Assembly (NCBI RefSeq): GCF_009862265.1
Contig: NZ_WWGX01000022.1
Coordinates: 26,632-90,631 of the forward strand
Source: Streptomyces sp. SID8352
GTDB lineage: Bacteria; Actinomycetota; Actinomycetes; Streptomycetales; Streptomycetaceae
Length of the DNA stretch: 64,000 bases
Direction: 5' to 3'
Positions 42,778 to 50,946 of the stretch are shown here, piece after piece. Within the stretch, counting starts at the first letter, position 1; each line of letters opens with the position of its first letter. The translations under genes were made by a program, and so were the position numbers. The notes under the pieces are model-generated. The model was not told the DNA's origin and ran no database searches. It was given only the letters and a program-made list of their open reading frames with translations.

Positions 42778-43586
42778 GCCCACAGGTTAACGGCCACCCG
42801 CCCGGCCCGGCCGGGGCCCGCGCGAAACCGGACGGGACCGGCGGCGCCCTGCGACGGCATGCTCCCCGCAGCCCCGCAGCCCCGCAGCCCCGCAGCCCCG
42901 CAGCCCCGCAGCCCCGCAGCCCCGCAGCCCCGCAGCCCCGCAGCCCCGCGGCCCCGGCGGCTCACCGCCGGGTCCGCGCGCGGCGACCGGGGCCGGGCCC
43001 ACGCCACCGCGCCGGCCTTCGGTCCGGGAGCCCCTGCCCATGCCGCCTCATTGGGTCCCACCGGCCTTCGGCCCGGGGGCCCCTGCCCACGCCGCCCCGT
43101 CGGGCCCCACCGGAATCCGGTCCGGGGCATATCCACGGAGCCCGTGAGCGGTTCCGTGCACGGGTCCCGGTCCGGGGACCCCGGCTCGGGAAGCCGGGGC
43201 GCGGGCCCGCCCACGGAATCCGACGTACGGCGCCGGGGCGCGGGGCTGCTCATGGTGCCCGGCTCGCGGCGGCAGCGGGACACGGGCCCGTTCACGGAGC
43301 CCGGTTCACGGACCGCAGCTCAGGGAGTCCTGAGCCCTGAGTCCCGGCGAACCGGGGGCGCGGGTCCGCCCCCGACCGGCCCTCGGATCGCGGGGTGCGG
43401 GGCCGCTCATGGAGCGTCGTCCGGGCCGTCCCGGTCACGGGGCGGCCCGGACGGGCCCGTCCGCGGACTGCGGCTCGCGGGTGCGGTCACGGGCCCGGCC
43501 CGCAGTGCACGGCCCTCCGGCTCAGGTTCCGGGAGCCGAGCCGCGCGCAGGCTCCGGGGCGGCGAGCCCCGCGCGCGGCTTCCCGT
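42778..43586. other. Non-coding repeat-rich region
   Basis: The 809 bp hold no gene that I can support. Contents: the 8-bp array at 42864-42943, a 49-bp imperfect tandem duplication at 43012-43110 (both copies start CCGGCCTTCGG), a degenerate CACGGAGCCCGG-type series from 43120 to 43420, and a small hairpin CTCAGG-GAGT-CCTGAG at 43319-43334. Confidence 0.7.
42864..42943. repeat. Ten perfect copies of the octamer CCCCGCAG
   Basis: Uninterrupted 8-bp units fill 42864-42943, and an eleventh copy has one change (CCCCGCGG). On the opposite strand the unit is CTGCGGGG. It is intergenic, about 90 bp upstream of the FmdB start codon, so length changes could affect that promoter. Confidence 0.92.
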
Positions 43587-44996
43587 TCACTGGCCGGAGC
43601 CCAGCTCCTCGCGTATGCGGGTGACGACGTCCGCCGCGGTGCGCCGCACCGCCTCCGTCTCCGTGAGGAAGTGCCAGTAGTCGGGGTGCCGGTCCTCCAG
43701 CGTGGCGACCGCCCGGTCCAGCCGGGCCACCGCCTCGTCCAGCGGACGCGCGTGCCGGGGGTCGGGGGTGTGGCGGCCCGCCATGGCCAGCCGCTGGGCG
43801 TCGCGGACCGCGAACCTGGTGCGGTCGATCTCCTGCTGGGGGTCCTTCTGCACGGCGTTCAGCCGCCGCAGCCGGTCACCGGCGGCGGAGACGGCCTCGT
43901 CGGTCCCGTTCAGCAGGGCCCGCGCCGTCGACAGCAGGGAGGTGGCGTCGGGCCAGCGCTGCTCGTCGCGCGCGGTGCGCGCCTCGGCCAGCTTCCGCTC
44001 CGCCTGCCGCACGGACTCCCCGGCCTGCTCGGGCACCTGCTGGAGGTCCTGCCAGCAGGCGGCCGTGAACCGCCGCCGCAACTCGCTGAGGACGGGCTCC
44101 ACCTGTCCGGCCCGGGTGGTCAGCGCCTGGGCGCGGGTGCGCAGGGAGACCAGGCGGCGGTCGGTCTCGGCGGCCAGCTCGGGCAGCCGCTCGGCCTCGG
44201 CGCGGATGGCCTCTGCCTCCCGGGTGACCCGCTCCGCCCGCTCCACCGTCTGCGGCACCCCGTGCTGGCCGGCCCCCTGGTTGAGCAGGGTCAGCTCCGG
44301 CCCGAGGGCGGCCAGCCGGGCGGCGAGCCCGTCGGCCTTCAGCCCGGACTCCCGGGCCGCGTCCAGCGCGCCGGAGGCGGCCCGCAGGGCCTGGCGGGCC
44401 CGCTCGACGGCGGGTGCCAGCCGGGCGAGCTGGGTCTCCGCCTTGCCGAGCAGCGGGCCGAGCCCCTCGGCGTAGCGGTCCAGCTCCCGCCCGACCCGGT
44501 CCAGCGCGTCCTTGGCGGCGGTCAGCTCGGTGCGCGCCCGGGTGGCGGCGGAGGCCTCCAGATCGTCCCGGTCCAGGTCGTGGGCGTCGACGGCGCCGAT
44601 GTACTGGTGGCTGACCTCGTCGATGCGGCGGCCCAGCGCCTCGAAGGCCTCCAGCGCCCGCCGCGCGGCGGGGGAGGAGTCCACGGCCGCGATGGTCTCC
44701 ACGGAGATCCGCAGGTCCCGCTGGGCGGTGTCCAGCTCGTAGAAGGCGGCCGCGGCGGCGTCCTTCGCGGCCTGGGCCTGGGCGCGCTGGCTCTCGGCCC
44801 GCCCGCCGAACCAGCGCCGGGTGCCGCCCCCGGCGAACGCGGCGGGCAGCGCCAGCAGGCCGAGCAGCGGCAGCCCCATGAGCGCCAGCGCGTCCCGAGC
44901 CGCGCCGGGTGTCCGCCGGTCCCGGAACCGGTGCGGCGGGCGGCGATGCGCGCGCGGCACCATCGGCGAGTACGGCTGCGATGGAGTCGCCGTCAC
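43587..44996 (-). CDS. Membrane-anchored coiled-coil protein of unknown function
   Basis: A 469-aa protein. After about 30 basic, proline-rich residues, one helix (ALALMGLPLLGLLALPAAF) anchors it, then nearly 400 residues of Ala/Glu/Arg/Leu-rich heptads follow (KDALDRVGRELDRY, AERVTREAEAIRAEAERL), predicting a long coiled coil. The orientation is probably N-terminus inside or a signal anchor with the coil outside. GTG 44996 follows GGGAGAGG. Similar proteins are conserved in Streptomyces; I do not recognise a named family. Its 71-bp separation from the DUF4097 lipoprotein gene upstream on the same strand suggests one transcript. Confidence 0.72.
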   Translation of the reverse strand: MTATPSQPYSPMVPRAHRRPPHRFRDRRTPGAARDALALMGLPLLGLLALPAAFAGGGTRRWFGGRAESQRAQAQAAKDAAAAAFYELDTAQRDLRISVETIAAVDSSPAARRALEAFEALGRRIDEVSHQYIGAVDAHDLDRDDLEASAATRARTELTAAKDALDRVGRELDRYAEGLGPLLGKAETQLARLAPAVERARQALRAASGALDAARESGLKADGLAARLAALGPELTLLNQGAGQHGVPQTVERAERVTREAEAIRAEAERLPELAAETDRRLVSLRTRAQALTTRAGQVEPVLSELRRRFTAACWQDLQQVPEQAGESVRQAERKLAEARTARDEQRWPDATSLLSTARALLNGTDEAVSAAGDRLRRLNAVQKDPQQEIDRTRFAVRDAQRLAMAGRHTPDPRHARPLDEAVARLDRAVATLEDRHPDYWHFLTETEAVRRTAADVVTRIREELGSGQ

Positions 44997-45067
44997 ATCC
45001 CTCTCCCGTGTCGTCCGTCCTGCCAGGATCCATTGTCCCATCCGTGACCGGCGAACACACGGGGCGG

Positions 45068-45838
45068 TCAGCCCGCCGCGTCGACCGTGATGCTCCCGTC
45101 GCCGGTGCGGGCGTTCACCACGTGGGCGCTGTCGTCGTCCCGGGGCACGGAGACCTTCGCGGAGCCGTCGCCCGTCCGCGTCGTCACCCGGTACGCGGAG
45201 CGGGGCAGGGTCAGGGAGATCGAGCCGTCGCCGCTGCGGGCCTCCACCAGGTCGGGCACCGCGCTGAGTTGGAGCCGCAGGGAGCCGTCACCGGTGCGGG
45301 CGATGACCCGGCGGGAGGACACCTCGGCCCGCGCGTGGCCGTCGCCGGTGCGCAGCTCCAGCGGGCCGCTGGAGTCGGTGACGTGGACGGAGCCGTCCCC
45401 GCTGCGGATGGTCAGCGGCTCCTCGAAGCCCCGGGCCCGCACACTGCCGTCCCCGTCCCGGACGGTGACGGCGACGCCGCGCGGGACCCGTATCAGGTGC
45501 CGGGCCGAGCAGTCGGCCACGATGCCCGAGCAGTGCATCCGCAGGGTCAGCCGGTCGCCCTCCATCCTCCATGTCACCTCGGGCTTGGAGCCGACGGCGA
45601 CCGAGCCCTTGAACCACCGGGTGACCTCGACGGCGCCCGCCCTGTGCCCGTCCGCCGCGACGATCTCCAGGGCGGAGTCGTCGGAGTCGATGGTGAGGGT
45701 GCGGCCCGGCAGGGAGAAGCTCCGCCGGTCGGGGTCCTGGTCGTCCGAGGCGTCGTTGCAGGCGGCGAGGCCGGCCACGAGGACGGCGACGGCCCCGGCG
45801 ACGGCGAGGGCGCGGGCGGGTACGGAACGGGCGGGCAT
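45068..45838 (-). CDS. DUF4097-type beta-repeat lipoprotein
   Basis: A 256-aa lipoprotein with a signal peptide ending in the lipobox AGLAAC (Cys27). From about residue 110 on, seven repeats of roughly 18-22 residues carry a GDGS/GDGH motif (VRDGDGS, IRSGDGS, LRTGDGH, ARTGDGS, ARSGDGS, TRTGDGS, ARTGDGS), which predicts a right-handed beta-solenoid of the DUF4097 type. The N-terminal part contains two Cys (HCSGIVADCSA) that could form a disulfide. GGGGGAG lies about 8 nt before the ATG. It is probably exposed on the outer face of the membrane; ligand unknown. Confidence 0.82.
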   Translation of the reverse strand: MPARSVPARALAVAGAVAVLVAGLAACNDASDDQDPDRRSFSLPGRTLTIDSDDSALEIVAADGHRAGAVEVTRWFKGSVAVGSKPEVTWRMEGDRLTLRMHCSGIVADCSARHLIRVPRGVAVTVRDGDGSVRARGFEEPLTIRSGDGSVHVTDSSGPLELRTGDGHARAEVSSRRVIARTGDGSLRLQLSAVPDLVEARSGDGSISLTLPRSAYRVTTRTGDGSAKVSVPRDDDSAHVVNARTGDGSITVDAAG

Positions 45839-46143
45839 GGTGGTTCTCCCCCTGGGACGAGTGGCGCGGAGGCCGTGGAACGGCCGGTCCGGGGCGTCCG
45901 CCGCGGACGGCGGGGCGCTCCCGGAACGGTGGACGGCGCGGCGTTCGGGACGGTCGGTGGTGGACCTTCGGGACGGTCGGCGGTGATGCTCTACGACCGT
46001 ACGGAGCCGGGGCCCACCGGGGCATCCGGGCCGCTCCCTGATTCGGGGTGGGGTTGTCCCCAGGTCGGAATCGGGGTGCGGATCAGGGCCGGGACAGGTT
46101 TGCGGGGCACCGCCGGTGTCCATGTAGGCTGTCGTCTCGTCCT
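45839..46143. other. Intergenic region upstream of the DUF4097 gene and tRNA-Val
   Basis: The 305 bp carry the ribosome site of the lipoprotein gene (45840-45860) and, at the right end, the tRNA promoter. A less GC-rich stretch (45985-46125) is compatible with promoters in both directions. No gene is visible. Confidence 0.6.
46100..46130 (+). promoter_or_regulatory. Probable promoter of tRNA-Val
   Basis: TTGCGG (46100-46105) and TAGGCT (46125-46130) are separated by 19 nt, and the -10 box ends 13 nt before the first base of the tRNA. The -35 match is partial. Confidence 0.5.
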
Positions 46144-46218
<75 letters not shown>

Positions 46219-46611
46219 GGACCCCGCCCTCCGGCCCGCGCCGAAGGCGGGGACACGGCGACAGCGATGCCCACCGACCCGTTTCGGGACGGTGGGCATC
46301 GTCGCGTCCGGGGCCGCCGGCGGACGCCTCCCGGACCTGTCGGCCGCCCGGTCCGGCGGTCCGCCGAGCCGGGCGCCGACTGCCGCCGGGTCCGGTGGTC
46401 CTGGGCGCCGGGCGGCGACGGCCGCGGCCGCGCACCGTCGGCCGAGCCGGCCGCGACGGCCGCGACGCTCCGGGCCCGGGTCCGCCTCCGCCCCGGGCGC
46501 GTGGTGCCGGCGTGCCCGTTCGCCGTGCCGGGGTTTTCCCCCGCTTCCTCCGGCCACCGCGCCGGGCCCGCGGGCACCCCGGACGCCGCCGCCGGGACGC
46601 CGGGGCCGCCG
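46219..46611. other. Intergenic region after tRNA-Val, with a terminator
   Basis: The 393 bp contain the tRNA terminator hairpin at 46265-46301 and then about 300 bp of GC-rich sequence without repeats or coding character. Confidence 0.6.
46265..46301 (+). terminator. Terminator downstream of tRNA-Val
   Basis: A perfect 12-bp stem (46265-46276 with 46290-46301) that continues, after an A-A mismatch, with CCCG/CGGG around a TTT loop. It starts 47 bp after the tRNA. Confidence 0.85.
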
Positions 46612-47019
46612 TCACTCCCAGGGCGGCTTGATCGCCGGGTCGTCGAACGCCTCGGCGGCCGAGTGGTACAGGCGGGTCAGGCGTTCCTTCACCCGGCGGC
46701 GCGCCTCCTCGGGGATCGCCGCCCGGTCGAGCCGTCCGGCGGCGGCGTGCACCGCGTGCAGGACCCGCTCGGGCCGCCCGTCCACGATGTCCGCGACCGG
46801 GAACTTGTAGTCCGCCTCCGTCGCGGGGTTGCCCCCGGGCCTGCGGTACAGGAAGACGCTCGCCAGCCTGACGGGGTCGCCGTCCGCCCACGCCCTCGCC
46901 CGGGACTCCGCCTTCGAGCCCGACCACACGCGGTCCCGGGGCGCCCAGGGCATCGCGACGTCCGCGGCGTCGTCGTTCTCCGGCGGCACCACCACCGGGT
47001 TCCTCTTCCCTCCGGACAC
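46612..47019 (-). CDS. Conserved protein of unknown function (135 aa)
   Basis: A 135-aa soluble protein, VSGGKRNPVVVPP at the start and AFDDPAIKPPWE at the end. The middle has FLYRRPGGNPATEADYKFP and VADIVDGRPERVLHAV, then a helical part rich in Arg/Glu (EEARRRVKERLTRLYHSA). The wording recalls a DUF found in some phage capsid-associated proteins (DUF6582-like), but I cannot confirm it and there are no phage genes around. GGAGG lies 7 nt upstream of GTG 47019, so the start is sound. It diverges from the DUF6153 gene across a region with a long palindrome. Confidence 0.72.
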   Translation of the reverse strand: MSGGKRNPVVVPPENDDAADVAMPWAPRDRVWSGSKAESRARAWADGDPVRLASVFLYRRPGGNPATEADYKFPVADIVDGRPERVLHAVHAAAGRLDRAAIPEEARRRVKERLTRLYHSAAEAFDDPAIKPPWE

Positions 47020-47500
47020 GGCCGGGCCTCCAAACGCTCGGGATCGGCAGCCGCGGCCCGCCCCCGCCCACCGGACCCGACCGCGGCGCACCTCCACCGC
47101 CCTCCGCCCGGCGACGGGGCCGCGCGGGGGCGCCAACTCGCGCCACCGCACCGCACCGCACCGGCCCGGCGACGGCGGTCGGCGCGGACCGCTGCGCGAC
47201 CGCCCACTTCATGGAACGGATGAAACGGTTCCTCATGCCAGCGTATTCGGCCGGGCGGGAGGTGGCACACGGAGCGGGGCGGGGGGCCGGCCGGGCACCG
47301 CCGGCCCGCCGGAGACCGTCACGGGCGCGCCCGGTCCGGGACCCGCGCGGGTCCCGGACCGGGCGACCTCCTGGGTCCCGGAAGGACCTTCGGGAAACCG
47401 CGGCCCCTGGGCGGGCCGGAGCCGGCACACCCTCCCCGCGCCACGCCCGGGTCGCCCCTTCGGGGGCCCGACGCCCGTGCCCGGCACGGGAGTTCCTACG
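47020..47500. other. Divergent intergenic region
   Basis: These 481 bp have no gene. They contain a long perfect palindrome (47328-47365) and the ribosome site of the DUF6153 gene (GGGAG at about 47488). A CACCGCACCGCACCGCACCGG pentamer run near 47143-47163 is a short repeat. Confidence 0.6.
47328..47365. repeat. 38-bp perfect palindrome without spacer
   Basis: The two 19-bp arms meet at 47346/47347 (centre ACCCGCGCGGGT), and pairing stops at G47327/A47366. It could extrude as a cruciform or bind a dimeric protein. It lies about 135 bp upstream of the DUF6153 start and about 310 bp upstream of the opposite gene, so it is not an ordinary terminator. Confidence 0.9.
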
Positions 47501-48175
47501 ATGGGGTCCGTGAGGAGTGCCGAGCAGCGCCGACGACCGCCCCTGGGGCGGTGGTACGCCCTGTGCGTGCTGGGGCTGCTGGCCGGGCTGCTGGGCATGC
47601 ACGGGCTGGCACCCGGCGGGAGCCTCCCGCAGCCGGTGCCCCGGCACCCCGCGACCGGGCACGCGGTCACCGGACAGGCCGTCATGGGACCCGCCGTCAT
47701 GGGACCCGCCGTCATGGAGCGGACCGTCACCGGACAGGCCGTCATGGGACCCGCGGTCATGGGGCGGACCGTCGCCGGGCACGTCGGCAACGGGCGCACG
47801 GAGGCGGCGGGTTCCGCCACGGGCGCGCCGAGCGCGGCACCCGCCGGACCGCTGGGCGCGGGCCCCTCCCCGGCGGCGCGCGCCGTCACCGGGGGTGCTT
47901 CCGCGCATCCCGGCGCCGGGGCAGTGCCGTCCGGCACCCTCGCGCACGCCGGATGCGTCGAGGACCGTGGCGGCTGCGGCGGCGGCCATGTGCACCACGC
48001 CGACGCCATGTGCTCCTCCGGCGCGCCGGACGACGCCCCGGCGCCCGCCCCGCCCGCCGCCGACCCGTTGCCCGCGCCACCCGGCGAGGCGGTCGTACGC
48101 GCCCGCGCGGCCGGGGCGCCCGACGGCGCCCGCGCGCCGCCCTCCCTGGCCGAACTGCAACTCCTGCGGATATAG
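47501..48175 (+). CDS. DUF6153-like small exported/membrane protein with internal repeats
   Basis: A 224-aa protein. An N-terminal hydrophobic helix (WYALCVLGLLAGLLGMHGL, about 19-37) is followed by a repeat segment of AVMGPAVMG/TVTGQ units (about 55-93), a His/Cys-bearing part (CGGGHVHHADAMCSSG), and the ending PPSLAELQLLRI, which is the hallmark of the DUF6153 family as I recall it. GGGAG lies 8 nt upstream of the ATG. It is 85 bp upstream of a DUF305 lipoprotein gene on the same strand. The His/Cys motif and the partner suggest metal (copper) handling, but this is inference. Confidence 0.75.
   Translation: MGSVRSAEQRRRPPLGRWYALCVLGLLAGLLGMHGLAPGGSLPQPVPRHPATGHAVTGQAVMGPAVMGPAVMERTVTGQAVMGPAVMGRTVAGHVGNGRTEAAGSATGAPSAAPAGPLGAGPSPAARAVTGGASAHPGAGAVPSGTLAHAGCVEDRGGCGGGHVHHADAMCSSGAPDDAPAPAPPAADPLPAPPGEAVVRARAAGAPDGARAPPSLAELQLLRI
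47659..47781 (+). repeat. Coding 15-bp tandem repeat in the DUF6153 gene
   Basis: Units of the type GTCATGGGACCCGCC (V-M-G-P-A) alternate with GTCACCGGACAGGCC (V-T-G-Q-A), about eight in total. The 15-bp period keeps the frame, so copy number can vary without breaking the gene. Confidence 0.85.
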
Positions 48176-48260
48176 GCACCGCCGCGCAGCACCCCGACGT
48201 CCCGGCGCCGGGTGCCGCAGAGGCGTGCCGACCCCCCCATTCTCGTACAGGAGTTCACCC

Positions 48261-48947
48261 ATGAAGCAGATCCGTACCTTCCGCATGGCCGGCGCCGCCC
48301 GCCCGCGCCGTCCGTTCGCCCGCCGGGCGGCGCTGGCCGCGGTGACGGCCACCGCCGCGCTGGCCCTCGCCGCCTGCGGGGGCGACGGCGGCGCCCCGGA
48401 CCGGGGCGGCGAGGGCGCGTCGGCCCCCGCGTCCACCGGGGCCGACGGCGGCACGGCCGCGCCGGGCGCGCACAACGCGCAGGACGTCGCCTTCGCGCAG
48501 GGCATGATCCCGCACCATCGCCAGGCGCTGGAGATGGCGGAGCTGGTCGAGGGCCGGTCCGCGTCGGCCGGGGTCAAGGATCTGGCCGCGCGCATCCGCG
48601 GGGCGCAGGACCCGGAGATCCGGACCATGACCGGCTGGCTGACGTCGTGGGACGAGCCGGTCCCCGAGGCGGGCGGCTCGATGCCGGGCATGGACCACTC
48701 GGAGCACTCCTCGATGCCCGGCATGATGGCCGCCGGGGACATGGAGAGGCTGAAGCGGGCCGAGGGCGCCGAGTTCGACCGGATGTTCCTGGCCATGATG
48801 GTCGAGCACCACGAGGGCGCCGTCGACATGGCCGAGGCCGAGCGGGCGAAGGGGCTCCACGGCCCCGCGAAGACCCTCGCGGACGACGTCGTCACCGCGC
48901 AGAACGCCGAGATCACGGAGATGAACGAGCTGCTCGGCGAGGACTGA
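48261..48947 (+). CDS. DUF305 lipoprotein, probable copper-related
   Basis: A 228-aa lipoprotein: signal peptide with lipobox ALAAC (Cys39), then a linker and a DUF305 ferritin-like four-helix domain with the paired HH motifs GMIPHHRQALEMAE and MMVEHHEGAVDMAE. Between them is a Met/His-rich insert (SMPGMDHSEHSSMPGMM) typical of copper ligands. DUF305 proteins such as CopM bind copper outside the cytoplasm. CAGGAG is 7 nt upstream of the ATG. It is probably co-transcribed with the DUF6153 gene. Confidence 0.88.
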   Translation: MKQIRTFRMAGAARPRRPFARRAALAAVTATAALALAACGGDGGAPDRGGEGASAPASTGADGGTAAPGAHNAQDVAFAQGMIPHHRQALEMAELVEGRSASAGVKDLAARIRGAQDPEIRTMTGWLTSWDEPVPEAGGSMPGMDHSEHSSMPGMMAAGDMERLKRAEGAEFDRMFLAMMVEHHEGAVDMAEAERAKGLHGPAKTLADDVVTAQNAEITEMNELLGED

Positions 48948-49150
48948 CCGGAGCGGGCGGGCGGCGCCGCCGACCGGCGTCGCCCACACCCCGCCCCCCG
49001 CCCCCGCACCCCGCACCCCGCAGCCCCCGCCCACCGCGCCACCGCGCGGCCCCTGCCCCCGCCGACCGCGCCGCCGGCGGGTGTCGGGTGTCGGGTGTGC
49101 GCCGGGTCGGGTGCCGACGGCCTCGCCGTCCCGGTTCCCGTTCCCGTGTC

Positions 49151-49513
49151 CTACGCGTCCCGCTCCGGACCGTCCCCGTCCCCGTCCGCGGGCTCCCGGG
49201 TGCGCTTCAGGTCGCTGCGGGCCCGCACCCGGTCGGGGCCGGTGATCTCCGCCCAGTAGCGGTGCGTGCTGACGAACACCGCCAGCTCGCGCTCGCGGCG
49301 GCGGAGCTTCTCCACCTCGGCCTGCTCGTCCTCCGACCAGCCGGGGGAGGCGGGGCGCTCGATCTTGCGCCAGCCGTTCTCGTCGCTGAATCCGTCCAGC
49401 GGCTCGACCGACCAGGGGAGCCGTTTGAGCAGGGCCGACAGCTCGGCCCGGACCTGATGCAGTTCCTCCTGGCCGGCGAGGAGGTCACTGGGGAAGTCAT
49501 AGGTCGTTGCCAC
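49151..49513 (-). CDS. Small conserved hypothetical protein (120 aa)
   Basis: A 120-aa charged, helical protein that starts VATTYDFPSDLLAGQEELHQ and contains LSALLKRLPWSVEPLDGF and the Trp-rich YWAEITGPDRVRARSDLKR. No named domain is recognised; similar proteins are common in Streptomyces. GTG 49513 has no Shine-Dalgarno, but TATCAT lies exactly 6 nt upstream, so the transcript is probably leaderless. The in-frame region upstream of this GTG crosses the promoter and is excluded. Confidence 0.75.
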   Translation of the reverse strand: MATTYDFPSDLLAGQEELHQVRAELSALLKRLPWSVEPLDGFSDENGWRKIERPASPGWSEDEQAEVEKLRRRERELAVFVSTHRYWAEITGPDRVRARSDLKRTREPADGDGDGPERDA

Positions 49514-49821
49514 ACCCCGATGATACGCCTGTTCGATTTTATGGCGCGCGCCGTCGCGTGCCGACATGGCGCCGGGTTTCCGGCGGCGGACGCGGCCGCG
49601 TCTGTCGGTGGGGCGTTCTACGGTGGGGAGCGTGGACGACGTGCGGGACGTCGTCGGCGCGCGGTTCCGCCGCCGGGACGGGGGCGTCGCGCCCGGGCCC
49701 GTCGGCCGGGGCGTCCCCCACGCGTCACCGGACCCGTCCCCGGGGCGACCGGTGCCGGACGGGTCCCGTCGCGAGGTGCCGGGACCGGCGCGCCGGACGG
49801 ATGAGGGGAGACACTGGGCTC
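49514..49821. other. Divergent intergenic region
   Basis: These 308 bp separate the small hypothetical gene from the DUF2277 gene. The left end is the leaderless promoter; the rest is GC-rich. A weak plus-strand frame from GTG 49632 exists but is not convincing. Confidence 0.55.
49520..49525 (-). promoter_or_regulatory. -10 element TATCAT of a leaderless minus-strand gene
   Basis: TATCAT on the minus strand ends 6 nt before GTG 49513. It is within an unusually A/T-rich stretch (CATAAAATCGAAC on the minus strand) for this genome, which supports a real promoter. Confidence 0.65.
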
Positions 49822-50049
49822 ATGTGCCGCAGCATCAGGACACTCAGGCCGCCCGCGATCGCGGAGGAGGCCACCGAGGACGAGATCAGGGCCGCCGCCC
49901 TGCAGTACGTGCGCAAGGTCTCCGGCTTCCGCGCGCCGGCCGCCCACAACCGGGAGGTCTTCGACCGGGCCGTCGACGCGGTCGCCAGGGCCACCGCCGA
50001 TCTGCTGGCCGACCTGGAGGTACGGGGCGGCGCCCGCCGGGCGGACTGA
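49822..50049 (+). CDS. DUF2277 family protein
   Basis: A 75-aa protein that starts MCRSIRTLRPPAIAEEATED and has AALQYVRKVSGFRAP, the conserved core of DUF2277. Length is normal. The N-terminal Cys2 and Arg3 are conserved in the family as I recall it. GGGGAG lies about 11 nt upstream of the ATG. No function is known; the helical, positively charged shape would allow nucleic-acid binding, but that is a guess. It converges with the DedA gene, 30 bp away. Confidence 0.88.
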   Translation: MCRSIRTLRPPAIAEEATEDEIRAAALQYVRKVSGFRAPAAHNREVFDRAVDAVARATADLLADLEVRGGARRAD

Positions 50050-50079
50050 CACCCCCGCCCGGAGGGCCGGTCCGGTCCG

Positions 50080-50721
50080 TCAGGCGGTCTCCGCCGCAGG
50101 CCGCCGCCGGACCACGAAGGCGGCGCCCGCGCCCGCGCCGAACAGCGCGAGCAGGGACACCCCGGTCGCGAGCCAGGTCGCGCCCAGCCACTGGCCGCCG
50201 AAGTACCCGAGGGCGACGCTGTACGCCGCCCACGCCAGCCCCGCCACCGCGGACCACGGGAGGAACTCGCGCTTGCGCCGGTGCGCGGCACCGGCGACCA
50301 GGGAGACCACCGAGCGCCCGGCCGGCGCGAAGCGGGCCAGGACGACCAGCGCGCCCCGGGCCCCGCCGCCCCGCGCGAGCGCGCCGCCGAGGCGCTCCCG
50401 GGCGGAGGTCAGCCGCCGGGAGCGGGCGATGGCGCGGTCGAGGCGCGGCCCGCCGCGCCAGGCGAGCCGGTACGCCACCAGATCACCTAGGACGGAGGCC
50501 GTCGTGGCGCACAGCAGCAGCACGAGTATGTCGGGCACGTCGTGCGGGACGTGCCCCGCCGCCGCCGCTCCCGAACCGGCTGCCGCCGCCGTCGCGGCCC
50601 CGATCACCAGGACCCCGCTCGGCAGCACCGGCAGGAACACGTCGAGCAGCACCGACACGGTCACCATCGCGTAGATCCATGGGCTGCTGACCAGCGCCAC
50701 GACACTCCCGAAACTCTCCAC
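50080..50721 (-). CDS. DedA-family membrane protein
   Basis: A 213-aa integral membrane protein. The DedA/SNARE-associated signature appears in PVLPSGVLVIGA, LLCATTASVLGDLVAYRLAW and RFAPAGRSVVSLVAGA, the last including the conserved Arg and Gly residues; about five helices follow the re-entrant pattern. Members act in lipid (undecaprenyl phosphate or phospholipid) translocation and envelope homeostasis. Three consecutive GTG codons (50727, 50724, 50721) follow GGGGAG; the third has the best spacing (8 nt) and is used here. It is convergent with the DUF2277 gene. Confidence 0.87.
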   Translation of the reverse strand: MESFGSVVALVSSPWIYAMVTVSVLLDVFLPVLPSGVLVIGAATAAAAGSGAAAAGHVPHDVPDILVLLLCATTASVLGDLVAYRLAWRGGPRLDRAIARSRRLTSARERLGGALARGGGARGALVVLARFAPAGRSVVSLVAGAAHRRKREFLPWSAVAGLAWAAYSVALGYFGGQWLGATWLATGVSLLALFGAGAGAAFVVRRRPAAETA

Positions 50722-50887
50722 CACCACTACTCCCCGTGAATCCCCCGTTGGCCGGACCAAGCCGCGACGCGGGGAACGGCGGGAGCGGCCAATGACAGCC
50801 ATACAGCGTACGCGCCGGGTGGGGGCGGTGGTTCACAGGGGGCACGAGCGGGGGCCACGAACCGTTCACAGAAGGTCCTGTGAACGG

Positions 50888-50930
50888 CGGCGGTGCCGCA
50901 CCCCCGGCCCTTGGGGGTGCGGCACCGCCG
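50888..50930 (-). terminator. Terminator after the DoxX gene
   Basis: A perfect 18-bp stem (50888-50905 with 50913-50930) with loop GGCCCTT. It starts 17 bp past the DoxX stop on the minus strand and separates it from the DedA gene. Confidence 0.9.
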
Positions 50931-50946
50931 TGTGCGTGCCGTGCGG

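Noticed and set aside
42864..42943. Possible CRISPR or telomere-like repeat
   Set aside because: An 8-bp unit without spacers, inside a chromosome region full of housekeeping genes; simple slippage explains it.
49632..49850. Short gene starting VDDVRDVVGARFRRRDGG before the DUF2277 gene
   Set aside because: The frame turns into Arg/Gly/Pro low complexity, runs through the DUF2277 gene in another frame and has no clear ribosome site.
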